Below, in pieces: positions 1 to 7,108 of a stretch of 13,789 nucleotides of DNA. The DNA lies in contig JAISBC010000060.1 in the NCBI GenBank assembly GCA_031266385.1, forward strand, positions 1 to 13,789, in the 5' to 3' direction. The DNA comes from Holosporales bacterium (GTDB taxonomy: Bacteria; Pseudomonadota; Alphaproteobacteria; RUG11792). The notes under the pieces were generated by a model. That model saw only the letters and a list, made by a program, of their open reading frames with translations, was not told the origin of the DNA and ran no database searches. Each line of letters begins with the position of its first letter. The stretch's first letter is position 1. Position numbers and translations under genes: made by a program.

Positions 1-212
1 TACAATTCACTCAATAATATCACCTTAGTAGCCAGTTTAAGAATTGTCAGTTGAATATTAGTGCATCTCTATGTAAATTGTGTCCTTTATTCTGCTTCTA
101 GGATTTAGCTTTTAGGATCTTGAGGACAGGTTTTTTTGGGCATCCAGTACAGAATGCGCTATAGTTTTATTCACGATATTCCACCGGGTTATAGAGCCTT
201 GGATTCGCTACC
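1..212. other. non-coding leader upstream of ntrY
   Basis: I see no gene here. It is AT-rich and probably carries the ntrY promoter. The best sigma-70-like pair I can find is TTGAAT (51-56) and TAAATT (74-79) with a 17-bp spacer, each matching 4 of 6 consensus bases. A 10-base direct repeat with one mismatch, CTTCTAGGAT (95-104) and CTTTTAGGAT (109-118), has a 14-bp period and could be chance or a regulator site. The left edge is the window boundary, so an upstream gene such as ntrC or ntrB, common in free-living alphas, cannot be excluded beyond it. Confidence 0.5.
51..79 (+). promoter_or_regulatory. possible weak sigma-70 promoter for ntrYX-trkA
   Basis: TTGAAT and TAAATT are separated by 17 bp and lie about 135 bp upstream of the ntrY start codon. 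Each hexamer matches 4 of 6 consensus positions, which is expected by chance fairly often in AT-rich DNA. The call rests only on spacing and position. Confidence 0.2.
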
Positions 213-2063
213 GTGAACATAATTTTTAGTAATATTCTGAGGAAAGCGAAGAGACGTCTTCCGTTTTACATTACCGTCGCGACCGTTTTATGTTTTTATA
301 TTACATATATAATTCTGACGAAATCGAAAAATTCATTAAATTCGAGTTGGTTGTTATTGGTCCTATACGCCGATATCGTTCTAATTTCGGTGAGCTCACT
401 GATGGTTCTAAATCAAATCAAGAGGCTGCTGAGATTGAGGAGTTTGAGGCAGAAGGGTAATAGATTTCATAAACAAATTATGATTTTATTTTCTTGCGGG
501 ACGATTATTCCAACGAGTTGTATTTTCGTATTCGCCGTTTTATTTTTTAATGTTGGGATTGATAATCTATTCAAATCTCCCGTAAAAAACGCCATAGATA
601 ATGCCAATCACGTTGCCTCGATTTACGTGAATGACATGAAAATAACCATGGAAAATTTTGTGAACGGAGTCGGTGAGCGAATTGAGAAATGTACCAACGG
701 TTTTATCATCGATACCGAAAAAATTGAAGAAATCCTGGAGGAAGAAACATCCAGGCTAAAAATCGAGGCATCGGTAGTAATGTCGGCCAATGGCTATAAT
801 TTCACGGTCCTAGCTAAATCTCCATTTTCGCTGCCGGCATATCTCGAGAATCTGCCGAGAGAAATATCTCACCTCGAAAAGGGGAACGTCCTTTCTTGGG
901 AAACTGAATCTTGTGTCATGGCCGCACAAATGGTGAATTCCGAGCTCGGAGTGTATCTCATCGCATCGACCGGAATCGACCCAATCGTCCTCGATCATAA
1001 GCACAAGACGAAGGTAGCCGTAATGGAATATTCGAATCTAGCAACGCAAAGAACCGGTCTCAAGTTTACATTTATCGCATTCTTTTCCGTGGTCGCCACA
1101 CTGCTGCTATTGCTTTCCATTTTCGTTGGTATAATATTCGCGAATTGGATCCTGAAGCCAGTGAATAAGTTGATAATTGCCACCAAAAATGTTGGATCGG
1201 GATCGTATGATACTCAAGTCATCTCGAAGAAGTTCAATAATGAGTGGGATACACTGATTTTGACATTCAATAATATGATATCTAAACTCGAACAACAGAA
1301 ACAGCAATTAATAATTTCGAATAAGCAAAATGCCTGGAGAGATATTGCCCGTAAAATTGCTCACGAAATAAAAAATCCACTAACCCCAATCCAGCTTTCA
1401 GCCGAGCGCCTGAAAAATAGATATCGCAGGGAAATAACGACCTCTCCGGAGATATTCGATTCATGTGTCGATACGATCATAAGGCAGGTTAGTTGTATCG
1501 GAAATTTGGTCAAAGAATTTTCCGATTTTGCGAGAATGCCGGCACCCAAGATGGAAAAATCGGATATAGTTAGGATTCTGAAAGAAGTGGTATTCATACA
1601 ATCGAATGCCCACAAGGAAATCACATTCATCCAAAACTATGAAACTCAGACTTTTCTGTGTAACTTTGACCAGAGCCAAATAAATCAGGTCATGATGAAT
1701 ATTCTGCAAAACGCCATAAATGCTATCGTGGAAAATAGTAAATCGAATACCGATGAAGCGATCGGTATTATTAAGGTAATTTTTCGTACAAAAAACAACA
1801 GGATGTATATTACAATCGAGGATGATGGCCCGGGGTTTTCAGAAGTGGCGATGGAAAGAGCGATGGAACCCTATTATACGACTCGCGAGGCAGGAAGTGG
1901 CCTGGGGCTCGCGATCGTTTATCGAATAGTAAATGATCACGGTGGAGATATATTCCTAGGAAGATCTGAAAATTTGTCCGGAGCACGAGTCACGATCGAA
2001 ATGCCTTGCTATCACCGAGATGATATCGATCAGAGCATCATAGAGGAAAAGGATGGCGTTTAA
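213..2063 (+). CDS. ntrY: NtrY-like membrane sensor histidine kinase
   Basis: This is the sensor kinase of the NtrY/NtrX pair: it autophosphorylates on histidine and passes phosphate to NtrX. The start is GTG with no clear ribosome binding site. Hydrophobic segments lie at about residues 18-35, 46-64 and 88-112. A roughly 170-residue extracytoplasmic region and a fourth segment (284-311) follow, then HAMP (about 312-365). The H-box contains KIAHEIKNPLTP with H384 as phosphoacceptor. The N-box Asn is N500, the G1 box is DDGPGF (from D537) and the G2 box is GSGLGL (561-566), so the catalytic core looks intact. At 616 residues it is shorter than free-living NtrY (over 700) because HAMP runs almost directly into the H-box, with no room for the usual PAS domain. 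Similar short NtrY-like proteins are known in Rickettsia. The stop overlaps the ntrX start by 11 bp. The signal sensed is not evident. Confidence 0.93.
   Translation: MNIIFSNILRKAKRRLPFYITVATVLCFYITYIILTKSKNSLNSSWLLLVLYADIVLISVSSLMVLNQIKRLLRLRSLRQKGNRFHKQIMILFSCGTIIPTSCIFVFAVLFFNVGIDNLFKSPVKNAIDNANHVASIYVNDMKITMENFVNGVGERIEKCTNGFIIDTEKIEEILEEETSRLKIEASVVMSANGYNFTVLAKSPFSLPAYLENLPREISHLEKGNVLSWETESCVMAAQMVNSELGVYLIASTGIDPIVLDHKHKTKVAVMEYSNLATQRTGLKFTFIAFFSVVATLLLLLSIFVGIIFANWILKPVNKLIIATKNVGSGSYDTQVISKKFNNEWDTLILTFNNMISKLEQQKQQLIISNKQNAWRDIARKIAHEIKNPLTPIQLSAERLKNRYRREITTSPEIFDSCVDTIIRQVSCIGNLVKEFSDFARMPAPKMEKSDIVRILKEVVFIQSNAHKEITFIQNYETQTFLCNFDQSQINQVMMNILQNAINAIVENSKSNTDEAIGIIKVIFRTKNNRMYITIEDDGPGFSEVAMERAMEPYYTTREAGSGLGLAIVYRIVNDHGGDIFLGRSENLSGARVTIEMPCYHRDDIDQSIIEEKDGV
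2043..2052 (+). promoter_or_regulatory. ribosome binding site of ntrX inside the ntrY end
   Basis: GAGG at 2043-2046 sits 6 bp before the ATG at 2053, within the last codons of ntrY. It supports the 11-bp overlapping start and implies translational coupling of kinase and regulator. Confidence 0.6.
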
Positions 2064-3465
2064 TATTCTCATAGTCGATGATGAAGCCGACATTCGCGAC
2101 CTCGTCTCTGGAATTTTATCGGATATTGGTTATGAAACTGATACGGCTTCACATTATGTTGAAGCCGTCTCTATGATTCAGAAAAAACGCCCCAATTTGG
2201 TCGTGATAGACGTATGGCTCGGAGAAAATGACAGAGATGGTCTACGCCTTCTAGAGCTCTTAAAAAAGGATTATCAGTACGTACCGGTTATCATGATGAG
2301 CGGCCATAGCACGATCGAAACGGCTGTGACCGCCATTAAACGAGGAGCTCATGATTTCATAGAAAAGCCGTTCGATTCGAATAGATTGTTGACGTCCATA
2401 GAGAAGGCAATCGAAGTCTCAAAGCTCCAGATGGAAAATGCAGAATTGAAAGTAAAGGCCAGATATTCCGAGGTTATTCCCGGAGAATCTCAGAATGCCG
2501 TTAATGTTCGCCAATCGATCGAAAAGATAGCTCAACTTGGAGGACGATGCGTCATTTTGGGACCGAATGGATCGGATAAGGAAACCATCGCTCGAGAGAT
2601 TCACAGATTATCCAACAGATCGAAGAGCCCTTTCAGTGTTTTAAATTGCCGATCCTTTGGGATTAGGAGGCTCGAGAGTGAGCTCCTTGGTTCAGAGATC
2701 GTTGACTCTGATGGCGTTAAAATTCAACAGGGGATGCTGGAAAAGGCTAATGGTGGAACCCTCTTCATCGATGAGCTAACCTCAACCTCTCCAGATTTTC
2801 AGTTAAAATTTTTAAAGATTATTAAAGATGATTCTTTTTCCAGGATTGGATCCACCGAGAGGCTTCATTTGGGAATCAGGATTATCTCTGGGTTTCCGCT
2901 GAATATAGATCACTTCATTAAAAATGGTGACTTCAGCGATGAATTATTTTGCAGACTAAATGCGAATACGATTAAGATAACTCCACTGAGCTCCAGGAAA
3001 GAAGACATTCCAGTCCTTTTGGAGCATTTCATGGAGCGCTCGGCCAGAGCACATAATATTGTCCCCAGGAAATTTTCGAACGAAGCGATCGGAGTTTTGA
3101 GGGCATATTCTTGGCCAGGGAATGAGCTGCAGCTAAAAAATCTAGTCGATTGGGTTTTGGCGATGTCTATATCATCGGACGATGAAATTTCATCGATTTC
3201 TGTGGATTCATTGCCGAACGAAATAATGTGGAATAAAACTCACGAAACAGCTGAAATTCCATTTATTTCTGCCGTATCAGAGATGTCTATTAGAGAGGCC
3301 AGAGAAGCCTTCGAAAAAAAATATTTTATCGAACAATTGAAAAAATTCTCCGGTAATATTTCTCAGACATCAAAGTTCGTTGGAATGGAGAGGTCGGCTC
3401 TGCACAGAAAACTCAAGGCCCTCAACATTACGGATCCAAAATTATTACGTGATGAAGGTGATTAG
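2053..3465 (+). CDS. ntrX: NtrX-like response regulator (AAA+ and Fis-type HTH)
   Basis: This is the partner of NtrY and a DNA-binding response regulator. The receiver domain (about 1-120) has the acidic cluster DDE (10-12), phosphoacceptor D53 in the segment VIDVWL, and conserved K105. The AAA+ domain (about 145-380) keeps Walker B in LFIDE (D240, E241) and the RLN plus EDIP region. Walker A reads GPNGSDKE (170-177), with Asp175 where the family has Gly. The GAFTGA sigma-54 contact loop is absent, as is typical of alphaproteobacterial NtrX. The C-terminal Fis-type helix-turn-helix begins near G434 (GNISQTSKF...RSALHRKLKAL). The length of 470 residues is normal for NtrX. I infer a phosphorylation-controlled DNA-binding regulator with weakened or lost ATPase activity, probably acting on sigma-70 promoters. 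The TAG stop overlaps the trkA GTG by one base. Confidence 0.93.
   Translation: MAFNILIVDDEADIRDLVSGILSDIGYETDTASHYVEAVSMIQKKRPNLVVIDVWLGENDRDGLRLLELLKKDYQYVPVIMMSGHSTIETAVTAIKRGAHDFIEKPFDSNRLLTSIEKAIEVSKLQMENAELKVKARYSEVIPGESQNAVNVRQSIEKIAQLGGRCVILGPNGSDKETIAREIHRLSNRSKSPFSVLNCRSFGIRRLESELLGSEIVDSDGVKIQQGMLEKANGGTLFIDELTSTSPDFQLKFLKIIKDDSFSRIGSTERLHLGIRIISGFPLNIDHFIKNGDFSDELFCRLNANTIKITPLSSRKEDIPVLLEHFMERSARAHNIVPRKFSNEAIGVLRAYSWPGNELQLKNLVDWVLAMSISSDDEISSISVDSLPNEIMWNKTHETAEIPFISAVSEMSIREAREAFEKKYFIEQLKKFSGNISQTSKFVGMERSALHRKLKALNITDPKLLRDEGD
3454..3458 (+). promoter_or_regulatory. ribosome binding site of trkA
   Basis: GAAGG lies 6 bp upstream of the GTG at 3465, inside the last ntrX codons. 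It supports the GTG start, which shares one base with the ntrX stop (TAGTG). Confidence 0.55.
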
Positions 3466-4844
3466 TGAGGGCTGTCGTGCTTGGAGCCGGGCGAATCGGT
3501 TTTGGTGTGGCCAAAGAATTATCTCTGAATGCTAACGATGTATCCGTCGTTGATTCTTCCGCCGAAGTTCTGAAGGTAGTATCCGAGCGCCTCGATGTTA
3601 AGCCAATTTATGGACATGCCGCGGATATTGATATACTGAAGGAGGCCGGAATCGATGAGGCAGACTCAGTGATAGCAGTTACTTCATCCGACGAAGTTAA
3701 TATTACTGCCTGCCAAATATCGGACTTCATGTTCGGTGTCGAGACGAGGATAGCTCGTGTCAGCAAAAGATCCTATTTCATGAATGGAGAAATTTTTGTT
3801 CGCGGAAGGCTGCCGCTGGATGTCGTCGTCTCCCCGGAGATCGAGATTTCAGAAATTGTAAGGAGGAGCATATCGATCCCTGGAGCCATAGACGTCATCA
3901 ATTGTATGGGGGGTTTGGTCAAGGTTATCGGTATCGTCTGCCAAAAAGTGGCTCCGATCGTTGACATGACCCTAAAATACTTGGCGACGATGGCGAAGGA
4001 TTTGGAAATCGCCGTTATCTGCATTAAGAGAGGGCAGGATAATTTGATATTACCAACCGAGGATGATCTCATCATGGCCGGGGATGAGGTCTATTTCGCG
4101 TGTCGAGCATCCGAATCAGTTGGTGCCTTAAAATTATTCGGATACGATGGGGAATGGACAAGCCGAATCGTCGTAATCGGTGGAGGTGAGATGTGTAGCG
4201 GAATCATCGATTCCGTCCTTCGGCAAACTGAGCTTGATCTAAATATCAAGGTCATCGAAAAAGATATCAAACAGGCGGAGTTTTTGTCCGAGAAATTGAA
4301 TGATGTTGAAATCATTCATGGAGATCCGCTGAAGGTTGAAGTTTTAAAGGCCGCTAAAGTCGGGGAGGCCGAGCTCGTCATTTCCATGACGGATGATGAT
4401 AAAACCAATGTATTGTCCTGTTTGCTATCGAAAAAATTGGGAACTACACGAGTTTCGGCGGTACTGAATGAGTCTTCCTACGCGGATTTACCGTATACCC
4501 TTGGAATTAATACGATCCTCGATTCCAGGCTAGCTACCATTTCAAAAATTCTGCGATATTTGAGGAAAGGTGGAGTCGAGAATATTATCGAGTTCATGGA
4601 TGGTGAGGTCGAGGTATTGGTCATCGAAATTCCCCATAATAGCTATACGATCGGAACTCTCACTAGGGATATCGTCGTGAAAAACGAGGCTCACATACCG
4701 GCGATCGCAAGGAATAACGAGGTCATCCTTTTGCCGAAGAATGTGATGATAGAACCCGGAGATAAACTTCTCATCGTTGCCAAAAGCCATTCCGTCGAAA
4801 GGATCTTGAAAATGTTCCAGGCAAAACCAACTTATTTAAGCTAA
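3465..4844 (+). CDS. trkA: TrkA, NAD-binding regulator of Trk K+ uptake
   Basis: TrkA is the cytoplasmic peripheral subunit that binds NAD(H)/ATP and gates the TrkH/TrkG potassium channel. The 459-residue protein has the two-fold TrkA-N/TrkA-C layout. The first Rossmann fold starts at once with GAGRIG (7-12) and has an acidic D30 at the end of the second strand. A TrkA-C domain follows, then a second Rossmann fold with GGGEMC (239-244) and a second TrkA-C domain ending near the C-terminus. In the second dinucleotide site the last motif Gly is Cys244, so it may bind nucleotide poorly. Length and start fit the family (about 458 residues). It is coupled to ntrX by a one-base overlap, the usual alphaproteobacterial ntrYX-trkA order. 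hfq, which often follows in that cluster, is absent. No trkH/trkG lies in the window. Confidence 0.95.
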   Translation: MRAVVLGAGRIGFGVAKELSLNANDVSVVDSSAEVLKVVSERLDVKPIYGHAADIDILKEAGIDEADSVIAVTSSDEVNITACQISDFMFGVETRIARVSKRSYFMNGEIFVRGRLPLDVVVSPEIEISEIVRRSISIPGAIDVINCMGGLVKVIGIVCQKVAPIVDMTLKYLATMAKDLEIAVICIKRGQDNLILPTEDDLIMAGDEVYFACRASESVGALKLFGYDGEWTSRIVVIGGGEMCSGIIDSVLRQTELDLNIKVIEKDIKQAEFLSEKLNDVEIIHGDPLKVEVLKAAKVGEAELVISMTDDDKTNVLSCLLSKKLGTTRVSAVLNESSYADLPYTLGINTILDSRLATISKILRYLRKGGVENIIEFMDGEVEVLVIEIPHNSYTIGTLTRDIVVKNEAHIPAIARNNEVILLPKNVMIEPGDKLLIVAKSHSVERILKMFQAKPTYLS

Positions 4845-4857
4845 TGTGATTAGGCAC

Positions 4858-6228
4858 TCAGAGACTCAGATGTGACTTCCAAAAATCTGATGTTTCTTGG
4901 ATCACATCCTTCCTTAATTTTACGACTCCAATGAGATTTGTCAAGGCCATAAATCCAGTCAGAATATCGGCTATCAGGAGGATCGTATTAATCCCAATAA
5001 ATGGCCCAACCGCAACACATGCGATGTACAATATCTTGAAGGCCGTGATCCAACCATCTCCAAAGACGTATTGCGTGCACTTTTCTCCATAATAATTCCA
5101 GCCAATAATCGTCGTAAAGGCGAAGAGGCTTATCCCGATATCGACCACGTATTTTCCTATATGGATGATTCCCAGGCCATGACCAAAGGCGCAAGATGTT
5201 AAGGCCGCACCCTTTAATTCACAGGTCCCGCTAAAAAGCCCGGTAGCATCGCACGTCAGGATCAGGACTAGGCTCGTCATCGTGCAGATGATAATGCTGA
5301 AAATTGCTCCCGACATCGATACGAATCCCTGCCTCGCAGGAGAATTGGTCTGGGCGGTCGCGGAGGCGATGGCCGAACTGCCGAGCCCAGATTCGTGAGA
5401 ATAAATTCCGCGTCTAACCCCGACACTGACTATATGTGCAATTCCCCCACCAAAAATTGAATCCGTAGAAAAGGCTCCACTAAAGATCATAGAAAAAGCA
5501 TGCGGAATAGATGATATGTTAAGGAGGAGGACCAATATAGCTGCTCCTACGTAAAATACGGCCATCAATGGGACCAGTTTTTCTGATACGGCCGCGATGC
5601 GGCTTAATCCTCCGAATGTGATGAGAGTTGTCAGGAGACCGATCAGAATGGCCGATAATACTATTGGTATCCCGAATGATGATTGCAGAGCGACCGCGAT
5701 CGAATTGCTCTGGGCAAAAGTTCCGGTCCCGAGCAATGTTACAATAATCCCAAAAATGGCGAATGATTTGGCTAGGATTTTGGCGAAGACCGGATGATCC
5801 TTTAATCCCAGTTCGATATAATACATCGGGCCTCCTGATACTCTTCCATCTCGCCCTATTTTCCTGTATTTTATCGATAGTAGTCCTTCAGCATATTTGA
5901 TTGCTAAACTGAAGATCGAAGAAATCCATAGCCAAAAAAGTGCTCCAGGGCCGCCGATTGATATCGCGACGGCAATTCCGACGATATTTCCAGTTCCTAT
6001 CGTCGAGGATAGGGCCGTACAAAGGGATGCGAAGACCGAAATATCACCTTCACTTTCTTCATGATGTAAGATAGATGTCATCGATAATTTAAGGGCAGAA
6101 AATCGAAGAATTCCGAGCCTAAATGAAAAATAGATCCCGATTATCATGATGAATATAATGAGTGGCCAACTCCACACTATTTCGCATATAAAACTTAAAA
6201 ACTCATCTATCGTTGATGTAAAATTCAC
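4858..6228 (-). CDS. AGCS-family Na+/H+:alanine/glycine symporter
   Basis: This inner-membrane amino-acid:cation symporter of the AGCS family (AlsT/DagA/AgcS type) imports alanine or glycine with Na+ or H+. The 456-residue protein is hydrophobic throughout, with about 10-11 membrane segments. Family signatures are clear: GTGNIVGIA (78-86), GGPGALFWLW (92-101), GGPMYY (132-137), RRGIYSHESGLGSS (272-285) and PARQG (297-301). It looks intact and of normal length. The only usable start is GTG at 6228, lacking a strong ribosome binding site and directly following a T-run at the foot of an inverted repeat. It lies 76 bp downstream of ftsQ on the same strand, but that gap contains a possible terminator and a TATAAT, so it may be transcribed separately. 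Its 3' end converges on trkA with 13 bp between them and no evident shared terminator. The exact substrate cannot be read from sequence. Confidence 0.93.
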   Translation of the reverse strand: MNFTSTIDEFLSFICEIVWSWPLIIFIMIIGIYFSFRLGILRFSALKLSMTSILHHEESEGDISVFASLCTALSSTIGTGNIVGIAVAISIGGPGALFWLWISSIFSLAIKYAEGLLSIKYRKIGRDGRVSGGPMYYIELGLKDHPVFAKILAKSFAIFGIIVTLLGTGTFAQSNSIAVALQSSFGIPIVLSAILIGLLTTLITFGGLSRIAAVSEKLVPLMAVFYVGAAILVLLLNISSIPHAFSMIFSGAFSTDSIFGGGIAHIVSVGVRRGIYSHESGLGSSAIASATAQTNSPARQGFVSMSGAIFSIIICTMTSLVLILTCDATGLFSGTCELKGAALTSCAFGHGLGIIHIGKYVVDIGISLFAFTTIIGWNYYGEKCTQYVFGDGWITAFKILYIACVAVGPFIGINTILLIADILTGFMALTNLIGVVKLRKDVIQETSDFWKSHLSL

Positions 6229-6289
6229 AAAAAATCCGCAAAATTCAACGAATGTATGCTAGAAATTATATGATAAATTCGTTTTGCGG
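6229..6289 (-). terminator. possible Rho-independent terminator after ftsQ
   Basis: The arms 6236-6253 and 6277-6289 are inverted repeats: 13 paired bases interrupted by a 5-base bulge, ending in CCGCAAA/TTTGCGG, around a 23-base loop. Read on the minus strand (secA-ftsQ direction), the stem is followed at once by ATTTTTT (6235-6229), as in an intrinsic terminator. The long loop and bulge make it weaker than a textbook case. It abuts the GTG of the symporter gene. Confidence 0.45.
6265..6270 (-). promoter_or_regulatory. perfect -10 box upstream of the AGCS symporter gene
   Basis: TATAAT on the minus strand lies in the loop of the inverted repeat, about 36 bp before the GTG start, which would give a 5' leader of roughly 30 bases. 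No good -35 hexamer is visible at 16-18 bp. It would let the symporter gene be transcribed despite an upstream terminator. Chance is possible in this AT-rich gap. Confidence 0.35.
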
Positions 6290-6304
6290 TATATCTTAGA
6301 ATTT

Positions 6305-7108
6305 TCATATCAGGGCTCTCTTTCCGGCCTTTTTATTGATCTTAAGCCCGTTTATGATGACATTCCCAGCAACCCGGAGATCGATACACTTCACGGTTTT
6401 CCGGTTAATGTTCGGTTGACGCATTAGGATCGTCAAGGTCTCTAGAGCCTTCTCTACTCCCACTTCTGGCAGCATAACCTTTAAACCAGAGACTTCGATA
6501 TTCCATCTCCTCTTCCTAATAAAGGACAAAGATTTTAAATCTTTGCGGATTTCTTCGTACTGTGAGATGGTATCGAGCATCCTTTTCGCGGACAGATTAG
6601 CATCTTCCCCTACGACGAGTGGATAATCGGGAGGGCTATCCGTAACATCTCTGATGAATGATCCATGTTCATCGATTAATGCTAACCGCGTTTCCTGCTG
6701 GAATATGGCGATGGGGATTTTTAGAGAGATAGTAATGGAAATGACATTGGGTAATTTTTTTCGGACGATGGCAGATTTAATCGAGGAATCCATCATAATG
6801 TTTTCATAGATCTGTTGCGATGAAAGCTTAAAGATACCATCTCCCTTGGAAATTCCTAATGATTTCATCAATGTTGATGTATCATAAGGAATGGAGCCAT
6901 TTGGACTATCTTTTATCACCTGAACATCAATCGACTTAACGGTGAAGCCGGCGATCTTTAGGGTATTATCTATAGAGCTCCAGAAGATGGCCATAATCCG
7001 ATCGCGAGTAAAATAAATTCCACCACAAAGAGCAACTCCAAGCAGACTTACAATAGCGAATTTTTTGATCCTAGACTGCTTCTTCTTCGCCTTGCTTCTT
7101 CTCGCCAT
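6305..7108 (-). CDS. ftsQ: FtsQ/DivIB-type cell division protein
   Basis: FtsQ is a bitopic divisome protein that links early and late division proteins through FtsB/FtsL. I place the start at the ATG at 7108 (MARRSKAKKK), giving 267 residues, because AGAAGAAG precedes it; the frame also opens at an ATG at 7141 with no ribosome binding site. A short, strongly basic cytoplasmic tail is followed by one membrane segment (about residues 17-34). A periplasmic POTRA-like domain then begins (FTVKSIDVQVI), with the strand-turn pattern VRKKLPNVISITI, PIAIFQ and LIDEHGSFI typical of FtsQ. It ends about 10 residues after a final beta segment. The identification rests on fold-like patterns because FtsQ is poorly conserved. 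The start overlaps the secA end by 38 bp. ftsQ normally sits with murC/ddl/ftsA/ftsZ; here it follows secA and none of those genes is present. Confidence 0.85.
   Translation of the reverse strand: MARRSKAKKKQSRIKKFAIVSLLGVALCGGIYFTRDRIMAIFWSSIDNTLKIAGFTVKSIDVQVIKDSPNGSIPYDTSTLMKSLGISKGDGIFKLSSQQIYENIMMDSSIKSAIVRKKLPNVISITISLKIPIAIFQQETRLALIDEHGSFIRDVTDSPPDYPLVVGEDANLSAKRMLDTISQYEEIRKDLKSLSFIRKRRWNIEVSGLKVMLPEVGVEKALETLTILMRQPNINRKTVKCIDLRVAGNVIINGLKINKKAGKRALI

Noticed and set aside
4867..4890. inverted repeat TCAGAT/ATCTGA at the trkA-symporter convergence
   Set aside because: Only 6 bp with a 12-base loop and no T-run on either side; it lies in the coding end of the symporter gene.
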